This document shows, piece after piece, positions 52,618-60,298 of a DNA stretch of 64,000 bases (position 1 is the stretch's first letter; the number at the start of each line of letters is the position of its first letter). The stretch comes from Bradyrhizobium sp. Tv2a-2 (GTDB lineage: Bacteria > Pseudomonadota > Alphaproteobacteria > Rhizobiales > Xanthobacteraceae). The stretch spans positions 1 to 64,000 of the forward strand of contig NZ_AXAI01000006.1 of the NCBI RefSeq assembly GCF_000472425.1. The letters are read 5' to 3'. The translations under genes and the position numbers were made by a program. The notes beneath the pieces are model-generated. The model was given only the letters and a program-made list of their open reading frames with translations, did no database searches and was not told the origin of the DNA.

Positions 52618-53850
52618 TTACTCGCGCAGCGACGCCGGAACGGCGCTCATCAGCGTGGCCGTGCCCATGCTGCTGAGAATGCGGTCGTTGTTGATCATGA
52701 TCGGAGCGGAAAGCACGTCGCGGAGGTGGCGGCCGATGCTGACGTCACTGTCGTTGCGGTAGCCGGAGAGTCCGCAGGCGCGCATCGCATGCATAACGGC
52801 TGCAACCGCGAGTTCGGAGGCTTCCACCTTCAGAAGGTTGATGGATGACTGAAAGTCGACGGACGAGAGTGCGCGCTCGTCCCGTTCGCACGTCGCATAG
52901 GACCGAAGGTTCGCGGCGATGACCGCGCGCAATTTCGTCAGTGTCATCTTGGCAGCGGTAAAATGGGCCGCGCCTGGGGGCATGTTGCCGCCCGAACTGC
53001 GGGCGGCCTTGCGAATGAAAAGCTGGGCCCGGTCCACCGCTGCGGCTGCGATTCCCGCCCAGACCGACGACCAGCATAGATGGGCGACGGGTGTCATCGT
53101 CTGCGCGTGGATCCGTTCGTATGGCACCGGGAATATCTGGTCCGTGGAGCCCTTGAAGTTCAGCTTGAAGCCGGCGCTACAGGTCCCACGCATGCCGAGC
53201 GTCTCCCACGCGAGAGTGGGTTCCAGCGTGTAGTCCTCCCGGGTAATTGCGAGCAGCACCTGATCGGATCCGGCGGCGTCGTCGGCGCGGCGGGCGATGG
53301 TGACGATGCCATCCGCCTCGGCGCCATAGGAAATCACCGTCGCATCGCGCACCAACGAGATCTCGGCCCCTGCGCGCTCTACGGCGGCCGAGCTGAAGCG
53401 GATGTTGCCGCCGTTCTGGCCTTCCGTGGTCGATGAGGCAAGCAGCAACTGTTCGGCTGCCACGCGGCGCATAAGCCTCTCATGCCAGCCGCTGCCCGCG
53501 CCGTGGCGGACCAGACAGGCGATCTTGGTCTGATGCATTGCGAAGATCATCCCGGCCGAAGCGCAGCCGCGACCGAGCGCGTAGCACATATCGGTTACGT
53601 CAGAAATCGACGCACCGTCGCCGCCAAACTCGATCGGAATCTGAGCGCCCAGAAGTCGTTCCCTGCGCGCAGCGTCGATGGCTTTCCATGGGAAGCGTGC
53701 CTCGCGGTCGACGGCCACGGCCTCCGATGCCGCCGCTTCCGCGACGACAGCAGTCCGCTGTGGGAACGTGGAGCGGTCGTGAGAGAATGATACTGGGCCG
53801 TTGTCAGGAGCGAAGTTGCGGAGTGGGGCTTGCTGCACATTCATGGCCAA
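52618..53850 (-). CDS. Acyl-CoA dehydrogenase-family flavoprotein
   Basis: A 410-residue protein with the three-part ACAD fold. The N-terminal helices (AAASEAVAVDREARFPWKAI, LLGAQIPIEFGGDGASI) are followed by the middle beta domain with LASSTTEGQNGGNIRF, and the C-terminal helices (ARSSGGNMPPGAAHFTAAKM). The typical catalytic Glu near the C-terminus is not obvious (ACGLSGYRNDSDVSIGRHLRD), so it could be a variant or a hydroxylase-like member. Located directly before the amino acid:carrier-protein ligase, it may act on carrier-bound aminoacyl thioesters, as PltE-type dehydrogenases do on prolyl-carrier proteins; that is inference. ATG 53850 or the ATG two codons later are possible starts. Confidence 0.9.
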   Translation of the reverse strand: MAMNVQQAPLRNFAPDNGPVSFSHDRSTFPQRTAVVAEAAASEAVAVDREARFPWKAIDAARRERLLGAQIPIEFGGDGASISDVTDMCYALGRGCASAGMIFAMHQTKIACLVRHGAGSGWHERLMRRVAAEQLLLASSTTEGQNGGNIRFSSAAVERAGAEISLVRDATVISYGAEADGIVTIARRADDAAGSDQVLLAITREDYTLEPTLAWETLGMRGTCSAGFKLNFKGSTDQIFPVPYERIHAQTMTPVAHLCWSSVWAGIAAAAVDRAQLFIRKAARSSGGNMPPGAAHFTAAKMTLTKLRAVIAANLRSYATCERDERALSSVDFQSSINLLKVEASELAVAAVMHAMRACGLSGYRNDSDVSIGRHLRDVLSAPIMINNDRILSSMGTATLMSAVPASLRE

Positions 53851-54069
53851 ATCTTCTCACTTCATGGCCCGACGATCCGGACCGGTTGGCGACGAAGGCT
53901 CAATCTAACTGACCGCACCTGCGAAGTCGGCGACGCAGAAGTGGATGGTCGGAGGGCGTGCGATCCCGAGTGGGGTACTCCCGAAGTGGAATTACTGACC
54001 CGCGCTGCAGTCGGATATGGTCGCCCCCGAGCACCGTCCTGCCACGTCCCGCGAGAGGGGGGAGTTGGA
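53851..54069. other. Divergent promoter region of the carrier-protein island
   Basis: 219 bases between the minus-strand ACAD set and the plus-strand carrier-protein set. Both promoters should be here, which would allow coordinate control. No operator was recognised. Confidence 0.4.
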
Positions 54070-54348
54070 ATGCAAAACTTTGCCTCAAGTGTCCAGAATC
54101 GCGTTCTTTTTCTCGTCAGGAGCATCCTCGAGCAAAACGCTGTAGCCGCGGACGTTCAACCTGAGTCTCGGCTAGTCGACATCGGACTGAACTCGATGGA
54201 TATGGTCGCACTTATGCTGAAGGTGGAGGCCGAGTTCGATTTCATCATTCCTCAACCTCAGATCAAGCCAGAGAACTTCCAATCGGTGAAGACGCTCGAG
54301 CTGATGATCCTCAACCAGCTCGGACGGGAGCTGGATAAAGCGAATTGA
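54070..54348 (+). CDS. Acyl/aminoacyl carrier protein 1
   Basis: A 92-residue carrier protein. The phosphopantetheine serine is in DIGLNSMDMVALML (Ser42), preceded by ESRLVDIGL and followed by VEAEFDFIIPQPQIKPENFQSV, the standard four-helix carrier pattern. A purine-rich GGGGGGAG site lies upstream of ATG 54070; longer in-frame upstream sequence is not protein-like for this family. First gene of the plus set. Its closeness to the amino acid:carrier-protein ligase, across a divergent promoter, makes it the prime candidate partner. Confidence 0.92.
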   Translation: MQNFASSVQNRVLFLVRSILEQNAVAADVQPESRLVDIGLNSMDMVALMLKVEAEFDFIIPQPQIKPENFQSVKTLELMILNQLGRELDKAN

Positions 54349-54429
54349 ACAAAGATGCTTTTTCGGAAATCGGGCCAAACCGCATTGGCCGCGCGACCGT
54401 TTGATCAAGCTCATCCGTAAGGTCAGCTC

Positions 54430-56274
54430 ATGATACCAGGCGCGATCCAGAAGACGACCGGAGACGGCGGCGCGCAGCGCAGACCTTCCACCGCCAGAAC
54501 CTGGTTGAAGGCGATCGAACTCACCTCGCGGATCGAGGCCGAACCGGATCGGCTGTTTGCTGATATCGTGGACGAGTGGGCACAGCGGCAACCGGCGAGC
54601 CCGGCGCTGCTCTCACACGGAGAGTCCTTTGACTATGGACAACTCGCTGCCCGGGTCAATCGATACGCTCGCTGGGCGCGCGACATGGGCATACGTCCGG
54701 GGCGCACTGTCTGCCTGCTGATGCCTAATCGACCGGAATACGTCGCTTGCTGGCTCGGCATCAGTAGGATCGGCGGCACGGTGGCGTTGATCAACACCAG
54801 GTTGGTCGGCCGCTCGCTTGCCCACTGCATCGACGTCGCGCGCGCTGATTATGTCATTCTTGCCGCAGAATGCGTGGCTGCATTCGAGACCGCTCGTTCG
54901 CACTTGAACCGCGTGCCGCAGATCTGGTGTCTCGGTGGCAGCGGAGCAGGCGCGGATTTGGATGCGGCGCTCGATGCCACGGATCCGCGCACGTTGTCTT
55001 CCGCCGAGCGTGGCGACGTTACAATCGACGATCGTGCACTTCTCATCTACACCTCGGGCACAACGGGGCTGCCGAAAGCGGCGAACGTCAGTCATCGCCG
55101 CATTCTAAGCTGGGGCGGGTGGTTCGCCGGGTTGACGGATGCGACCGTAGAGGACTGCCTCTACGATTGCTTGCCGCTCCACCATTCCGTGGGTGGTGTG
55201 GTCGCGCCGTGCAGTATGCTCCGCGCGGGCGCTTCGGTCGTGGTCGCGGAGAAATTCTCCACCGGGGCGTTCTGGGAGGACATCCAACACTTCGACTGCA
55301 CCATTTTCCAATATATCGGCGAACTCTGTCGTTACCTGTTGAAGGCGTCGGCCTCCGGGCCAGAGCTCGGACACAGGCTGCGGCTGGCCGTCGGCAACGG
55401 ATTACGGGGCGACATCTGGGATTCGTTTGCCGAACGGTTCGCGATCCCGCAAATTCTCGAGTTCTACGCCGCTACGGAAGGCAATTTTTCGCTGTTCAAC
55501 GTCGAAGGAAAGCCGGGTGCGATCGGCCGAATCCCGCCGTTACTGGCGCATCGCTTTCCCGCCGCGATCGTAAAGGTCGATCGCGACAGCGGCGTCCCCC
55601 TTCGCGGCTGGGATGGGCTTTGCATCGCTTGTACGCACGGCGAGATTGGCGAGGCAGTCGGCCGCATCGGCACCGCGGACCACGGCGGCGGCGCTTTTGA
55701 GGGCTACACGGAGGCAGCCGAGACCGAGAAGAAAGTCCTGTGCGATGTCTTTGTCGAAGGCGACGCCTGGTTTCGTACCGGCGACCTGATGATGCGCGAC
55801 GAGCAGGGCTACTTCCATTTTGTCGATCGCATCGGCGACAGCTTCCGCTGGAAGGGCGAGAACATCGCAAGCAGCGAGGTGAACGACGCGATCAGGGACT
55901 GCCCCGGCATTCTCGACGCGTCGACATATGGGGTCGCCATCCCTGGCGTCGATGGCCGCGCCGGTATGGCGGCTATGGTCGTGGACCGGGCCTTCGATTT
56001 CAGGATCTTTTCGAAGCACCTGTCGGACCGGCTTCCACCCTATGCGTTGCCCATCTTCGTTAGGTTCTGTCGGACCCTCGTGGCCACTGAAACCTTCAAG
56101 CAAAAGAAGCAACAGCTGATAGCCGAGGGGTTCGATCCCTCGCTCGTTGGCGACCCGTTGTTCGTGCGTGATGCGGCGACAGGTGATTACCGCCCGATCG
56201 ATCGGGCTGTCTACGCACGCATCGTCGAGAGCGGTACCGGTTCCATCGTCGGCTCAAAAAGCCGCCTGTTTTGA
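54430..56274 (+). CDS. FATP/very-long-chain acyl-CoA synthetase-like AMP ligase
   Basis: A 614-residue ANL-superfamily enzyme of the FATP-like branch. The ATP-binding P-loop is LLIYTSGTTGLPKAA (about 207), then LPLHHSVGGV, YAATEGNFSLFN, the hinge region WFRTGDLMMRDEQGYFHFVDR, and DSFRWKGENIASSEV; the late lysine is in ETFKQKKQQL. It activates a carboxylic acid as adenylate and transfers it to CoA or a carrier phosphopantetheine. Neighbouring carrier-protein genes on both sides suggest acyl loading of a carrier. The acid is unknown. It follows carrier protein 1 after 81 bases and is followed 15 bases later by carrier protein 2. Confidence 0.93.
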   Translation: MIPGAIQKTTGDGGAQRRPSTARTWLKAIELTSRIEAEPDRLFADIVDEWAQRQPASPALLSHGESFDYGQLAARVNRYARWARDMGIRPGRTVCLLMPNRPEYVACWLGISRIGGTVALINTRLVGRSLAHCIDVARADYVILAAECVAAFETARSHLNRVPQIWCLGGSGAGADLDAALDATDPRTLSSAERGDVTIDDRALLIYTSGTTGLPKAANVSHRRILSWGGWFAGLTDATVEDCLYDCLPLHHSVGGVVAPCSMLRAGASVVVAEKFSTGAFWEDIQHFDCTIFQYIGELCRYLLKASASGPELGHRLRLAVGNGLRGDIWDSFAERFAIPQILEFYAATEGNFSLFNVEGKPGAIGRIPPLLAHRFPAAIVKVDRDSGVPLRGWDGLCIACTHGEIGEAVGRIGTADHGGGAFEGYTEAAETEKKVLCDVFVEGDAWFRTGDLMMRDEQGYFHFVDRIGDSFRWKGENIASSEVNDAIRDCPGILDASTYGVAIPGVDGRAGMAAMVVDRAFDFRIFSKHLSDRLPPYALPIFVRFCRTLVATETFKQKKQQLIAEGFDPSLVGDPLFVRDAATGDYRPIDRAVYARIVESGTGSIVGSKSRLF

Positions 56275-56289
56275 GAAGTGAGGATTTTC

Positions 56290-56535
56290 ATGTCGGTAAG
56301 ATCGCGGATTTTTGGTGCGATGCAGCAAATCGCAACAGAGCAGAACGTCACGCTTCCACCCCTTCAGGACGATTTACGTCTGGCGGAAACGGGGTTCGAT
56401 TCGCTGGCGTTCGCGATCCTTGTCGCGCGCCTGGAGGACGATCTTGGTATCGATCCATTCTCAGTCGCCGACGAGATCGCTTTCCCGTCGACCGTCGGCG
56501 ATTTCGTCAGGATCTACGAGAATGTCCCCGCCTGA
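56290..56535 (+). CDS. Acyl/aminoacyl carrier protein 2
   Basis: An 81-residue carrier protein with the phosphopantetheine serine in ETGFDSLAFAILVARLEDDLG (Ser38). The sequence differs from carrier protein 1, with the final helix TVGDFVRIYENV. ATG 56290 has GTGAGGA upstream; a GTG twelve bases earlier is less suited. Its last 14 bases overlap the start of the next AMP ligase, so both should be made in coupled fashion, suggesting they work together. Confidence 0.92.
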   Translation: MSVRSRIFGAMQQIATEQNVTLPPLQDDLRLAETGFDSLAFAILVARLEDDLGIDPFSVADEIAFPSTVGDFVRIYENVPA

Positions 56536-57907
56536 GATCTTGGCGCTGCGCGAATTTCTCGGTCCTGAGCTGCAAGGCCGCTCGATTTCCGATGCTTGCC
56601 ACAGCGTATCGCTGACCGACATTCTCCAGCGGAGTTGTCTGATCGGCGAGCCCTGCGAGTTGTCCGGTCGCTCGGTACTGCTTGCGACCTCGGGGCAGCT
56701 GCTGTCCGCACTCGCGATGATCGAGCTTGATGGCGTCGCCAGCCGCATGCTTCTGTGCCCGCCCGATCTCGATCCGGACCGCATCCCGACGCTGCTTGCC
56801 GATGCGGAGATTGACACCATCGTCACCGATCGGTCTCTGTCGCGGTGGGATAATACCGCGCAGCTGATCGTCGGCGTCGGTCTGCCCGAACCGACGGCGG
56901 TTGTCAGGACGACCGAACGCGCGACGGAGTGGCTGATGCTGACGTCGGGCACCTCAGGGCTGCCAAAGATAGTCGGACATGGGCTCGATGGATTGGCAGG
57001 CGCGATAATCGCCGAGGGACCTGCGCGCCACCCGAACGCGACCTGGGCGACGTTCTATGACATCCGCCGCTACGGCGGCCTCCAGATTTTTCTGCGCGCG
57101 GTGATCGGTGGCGGATCGATGGTGCTGTCGGAGCCCGGCGAAGCCATCACCGACCACGTGGGGCGGCTCCGCGCGAGAGGCGTCAGTCACATTTCCGGGA
57201 CGCCATCGCACTGGCGCAAGCTCCTGATGAGCGGTGCAGCCGCGAGTTTCTCGCCGCGCTATCTTCGTCTGTCCGGCGAAATCGCCGACCAGGCGGTGCT
57301 CGATGCGCTGGCCCAGACGTTTCCGCACGCGTCGATCGGCCATGCCTACGCTTCGACCGAGGCCGGCGTCGGGTTCGCGGTGAACGACGGCCTCGAAGGC
57401 TTTCCTGCCGATCTGGTCGGACGAGACCGCGAGGGGGTCGAGATGAAGGTCGTGGACGGCTCGCTCAGGATCCGCTCCCGCCGCACGGCGCGCGCCTATA
57501 TCGGCGCCGATACGACACCCCTGGTCGATACCGAAGGCTTCGTCGATACCGGCGACATGGTTGAGCGGCGCGGAGATCGGTACCACTTCGTCGGCCGGCG
57601 CGGCGGGATCATCAATATCGGCGGATTGAAGGTCCATCCCGAGGAGATCGAGGCCGCGATCAACCAGCATGAGTCCGTGCGAATGTCGCGTGCGCGATCG
57701 CGCAGAAGCCCAATCACGGGCGCTATCGTGGTCGCCGACGTCGTTCTCGCTGACGGCATCGATACAAGCCACCGCGAGGCGATCCGTACGGAGATCATCG
57801 GCAGATGCAAGGATACGTTGGCGGCACACAAGGTTCCGGCGGTGATAAGCTTCGTCGAGCGGCTCGACGTTACCGCCGCGGGGAAACTGGCGCGGGCCGA
57901 TGCATAA
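56522..57907 (+). CDS. AMP-dependent acyl/aryl ligase (second ANL enzyme)
   Basis: A 461-residue ANL enzyme, shorter than usual because the N-terminal subdomain is reduced. It keeps WLMLTSGTSGLPKIVGHG (P-loop), SGTPSHWRKLL, YASTEAGVGFAVND, the hinge GFVDTGDMVERRGDRYHFVGR, INIGGLKVHPEEIE and the terminal catalytic lysine in VTAAGKLARADA. These features fit an acid-adenylating enzyme that loads a carrier protein. The frame is open upstream through the preceding carrier gene, but the ATG at 56522 is the credible start. The gene overlaps carrier protein 2 and the following SDR gene, a sign of strict co-expression. Substrate not known. Confidence 0.91.
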   Translation: MSPPEILALREFLGPELQGRSISDACHSVSLTDILQRSCLIGEPCELSGRSVLLATSGQLLSALAMIELDGVASRMLLCPPDLDPDRIPTLLADAEIDTIVTDRSLSRWDNTAQLIVGVGLPEPTAVVRTTERATEWLMLTSGTSGLPKIVGHGLDGLAGAIIAEGPARHPNATWATFYDIRRYGGLQIFLRAVIGGGSMVLSEPGEAITDHVGRLRARGVSHISGTPSHWRKLLMSGAAASFSPRYLRLSGEIADQAVLDALAQTFPHASIGHAYASTEAGVGFAVNDGLEGFPADLVGRDREGVEMKVVDGSLRIRSRRTARAYIGADTTPLVDTEGFVDTGDMVERRGDRYHFVGRRGGIINIGGLKVHPEEIEAAINQHESVRMSRARSRRSPITGAIVVADVVLADGIDTSHREAIRTEIIGRCKDTLAAHKVPAVISFVERLDVTAAGKLARADA

Positions 57908-58628
57908 CGTCCTTGTCACAGGAGGTAGCCGCGGCATCGGCCTTGCGATTGCGCATAGGCTTGCCGCATCCGGCAACTACAACGTTATCGCAATAGCGCG
58001 TCACGAGAGCCAGGATCTAGGCCGCGCCATCAGCATGGCAGGGGAGGACCGCCTGCACTTCAAAGCCTTCGATCTCGGCCGGACCGAAAAAATCCCTGCC
58101 TTCGTGAAGGAGATACGCGATGCGTTCGGCGCGATCTATGGCCTCGTCAACAACGCCGGGACCAGCAGCGAGGGGTTGCTCGCGACGATGCGCGATTCCG
58201 AGATCGAAGGGTTGATCCATCTCAACGTGCTGTCGCCGGTCGTCCTGACGAAATACGTGGTGCGCCACATGATGGCCGAGGGCCGCGGCCGCATCGTCAA
58301 CATCTCGTCCATCATCGCTTCGACCGGCTACAACGGCCTGTCCGTCTATGCCGCATCCAAGGCCGCGAGCGCCGGTTTTACCCGTTCGCTGGCCCGCGAA
58401 GTCGGCAGACTCGGCATCACCGTGAACGCGATCGCGCCCGGCTTCGTCGATACCGAGTTAACGAAGTCCTTGGACAAAGAAGGTCGCCGGCGCATTGCGG
58501 GCCGTAGCGCGTTGCGCCGCCTGACCGAAGGCGAGGACGTCGCTTCCATGGTCGAATATCTGCTCGGCGAAGGCGGCCGGAATATCACCGGCGCCATGCT
58601 GACGGTCGACGCCGGCAGCACTGCCTGA
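57900..58628 (+). CDS. SDR oxidoreductase (FabG-like 3-oxoacyl reductase)
   Basis: A 242-residue classical short-chain dehydrogenase/reductase. It has VLVTGGSRGIGLAIAHRL (NADPH site), LVNNAGTSSEGLL, the catalytic set with NISSIIASTGYNGLSVYAASKAA (Ser, Tyr, Lys), and VNAIAPGFVDTELTKSL. It ends ITGAMLTVDAGSTA as FabG does. It likely reduces a 3-oxoacyl- or similar thioester on one of the carrier proteins. It overlaps the previous ligase by eight bases. No ketosynthase is present in the window, so chain elongation would have to come from elsewhere or the substrate is not a classical 3-oxoacyl group. Confidence 0.95.
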   Translation: MHNVLVTGGSRGIGLAIAHRLAASGNYNVIAIARHESQDLGRAISMAGEDRLHFKAFDLGRTEKIPAFVKEIRDAFGAIYGLVNNAGTSSEGLLATMRDSEIEGLIHLNVLSPVVLTKYVVRHMMAEGRGRIVNISSIIASTGYNGLSVYAASKAASAGFTRSLAREVGRLGITVNAIAPGFVDTELTKSLDKEGRRRIAGRSALRRLTEGEDVASMVEYLLGEGGRNITGAMLTVDAGSTA

Positions 58629-58719
58629 TCGCCGAAATTGCCTATCAGAGCGGCTTCTCAGTTGATGCGGTCTCAAAAGAGGGGGGCCTAACAGACAAGG
58701 CTGGCCGACCGCTAGAACC

Positions 58720-58941
58720 TCAAGAAATGCCCTTCTCGCCCTGATCGGGAGCTGAGATCAGCTTTACGCGCTCCTGCTCCAGAGCTCGCATGCCATTGCG
58801 ATGCAGCCAAAGCAGCCCGATTGCGAGTTGTCGCAGGTCGTTTCTGCTTTGACCAACGGGAAGTCGTCTTGCGCGGCGCAAGGTTTCCGCAACCTGTCTT
58901 TCCAGCGGCGACAAATCTTCGTTCCATGGCTTCGGCGGCAT
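58720..58941 (-). CDS. Small conserved-looking hypothetical protein (73 aa)
   Basis: A 73-residue helical protein starting MPPKPWNEDLSPLERQVAETLRRARRLPVG, followed by NDLRQLAIGLLWLHRNGM. The pattern of amphipathic helices and the Leu-rich second half resemble small hypothetical proteins of Bradyrhizobium. The frame is open upstream but the Met at 58941 gives a sensible protein. It lies 46 bases after the regulator gene on the same strand, perhaps co-transcribed. Function unknown. Confidence 0.56.
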   Translation of the reverse strand: MPPKPWNEDLSPLERQVAETLRRARRLPVGQSRNDLRQLAIGLLWLHRNGMRALEQERVKLISAPDQGEKGIS

Positions 58942-58987
58942 TGGGGTCACCAATGCCGCTGCAGGGCGGAAAAAAGTGAGCGGCCTC

Positions 58988-59893
58988 TTATTTGCGAGGC
59001 CGACTCGCGGCTTCAGCTCTGAAGCCGGCATCTTTGCGAATGAAACGCTCGATGCGAGCCACTTCAGCGTGATTTGCCTGTTCGACCACGGTCGAACAAA
59101 CCGGCTCACCGATCTGTGCGATTTGTGAGCTCTGTCCCACCGCACTTGGTAACCGCTTCACCAAGGCAGGTGACAATGGCGGTGCGATGGTGCCAGTGGT
59201 CCCGGACAGGCATCCATTGTTCATCCCCCAGATCGCGGCTTGTGTGCGATTATGGACGCGGATTTTGCGAAGGATGGCCTTGACATGCACCTTCACGGTG
59301 GCCTCGGCGATATCCATTTTTCTCGCGATGGACTTGTTCGAATCGCCTTCAATGAGGCAGCGCAGAATCAACCTCTCTCGAGGCGAAAGCTGTGGTGCCG
59401 GATCGCCAACTTCCGCGACAAGGATATTCTTGTCGTCCTCGTCACGGCCGTTATCGCCCAACTGACTTTCTTGCGGACCGAAAACATACGACAGAAATGC
59501 GGGTGGCAGGACTGTTTCACCCATCATCACCAATTCGAGAGATCTGATGAATACATCACACGTCATGATGTCTACGAAACAGCCGTTGGCACCTATTCGA
59601 AACGCTGAAATCAATTCGTCCGGTCGATAGCGGTCTGCCACGATCGCTATTCGTCCATCCGGATAGTTATCCCTGAAAAACTCGATCTGGCCGGCCACGA
59701 AATCGAAATCATCGCCGGTATGGACGATGAGAAACAAGGGGTGGTGCTCTTGTAATTTGCCGGGCAAATCATCGGCGGATGATACTGAAGCTACGATGCG
59801 AAAATTTGCTGAACGGAGTATCTTAGCAATGCCCTCTCGAAGTAAACTGCTCCTTCCAACAATAGTGGTCGCGAACGAAGGTCGCTTACTCAT
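58988..59893 (-). CDS. LuxR/NarL-type regulator with degenerate receiver domain
   Basis: A 301-residue response-regulator-like protein. Residues 1-125 have a receiver fold, but the acidic pocket is lost (TTIVGRSSLLREG where two Asp are expected), the phospho-acceptor position in LFLIVHTGDD is not a clear Asp, and the conserved Lys is absent. Residues 165-235 are a GerE/LuxR helix-turn-helix (LSPRERLILRCLIEGDSNKSIARKMDIAEATVKVHVKAIL). A 65-residue low-complexity tail follows, which is unusual. It is probably regulated other than by phosphorylation. It diverges from a second LuxR-type gene; the carrier-protein island lies 360 bases downstream and may be its target, which is inference. Confidence 0.9.
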   Translation of the reverse strand: MSKRPSFATTIVGRSSLLREGIAKILRSANFRIVASVSSADDLPGKLQEHHPLFLIVHTGDDFDFVAGQIEFFRDNYPDGRIAIVADRYRPDELISAFRIGANGCFVDIMTCDVFIRSLELVMMGETVLPPAFLSYVFGPQESQLGDNGRDEDDKNILVAEVGDPAPQLSPRERLILRCLIEGDSNKSIARKMDIAEATVKVHVKAILRKIRVHNRTQAAIWGMNNGCLSGTTGTIAPPLSPALVKRLPSAVGQSSQIAQIGEPVCSTVVEQANHAEVARIERFIRKDAGFRAEAASRPRK

Positions 59894-60298
59894 GTTACTC
59901 TCCCAGCCTGATACAAAAATTACACACGTGTTGGGCGGGTGAGTTCCTAGCCCTCACCTGTCCTGTCGATTTTCCGGCGTACTTAGGGATCGTCTCTGTC
60001 TGGTATAATGGTGGGACTTTTGGCTTCGGTAGGTCCCCTTTATGGCAACGGCTTCATCCAAGATTGGCTTTGGAAAAAAAGTGGCACCTAGGTCGGCTTG
60101 CTGCCTTCTGGCTTATATTTTGATAAACTAAAGCTAAATCCGTGATATCTCTATATATCTTTAGATATATGTAGTGGGGTGAGATGGAGCGGGATAGTAG
60201 CAAGGAGATAGTGCAAGATAGCAAACGGGGGGTATGCCTTCTATTTTAGCGATGGAGCCTGCGAAGATGATTATGGGGGGGAGAAATGCGAAGTTTGG
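59894..60298. other. AT-rich divergent region between two LuxR-type genes
   Basis: 405 bases, clearly more AT-rich than the neighbours, especially 60110-60180, where A/T runs and a palindrome stand. Divergent promoters for both regulators are expected here; exact boxes were not assigned. Confidence 0.5.
60153..60170. promoter_or_regulatory. Perfect palindrome, candidate operator
   Basis: ATATATCT, two bases, AGATATAT: arms 60153-60160 and 60163-60170 are perfectly inverted, 129 bases before the ATG of the plus-strand LuxR-type regulator. Two-fold symmetry suits a dimeric regulator such as a LuxR or xenogeneic silencer site; AT-richness alone could also explain it. Confidence 0.4.

Noticed and set aside
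54613..55095. Antisense frames within the FATP-like ligase gene
   Set aside because: No domain similarity; the sense frame has all ANL motifs.
47905..58628. Rhizobitoxine-type biosynthesis
   Set aside because: Considered because of the O-acylhomoserine sulfhydrylase, but there is no fatty-acid-desaturase-like gene and no fused aminotransferase-sulfhydrylase as expected for rtx genes.
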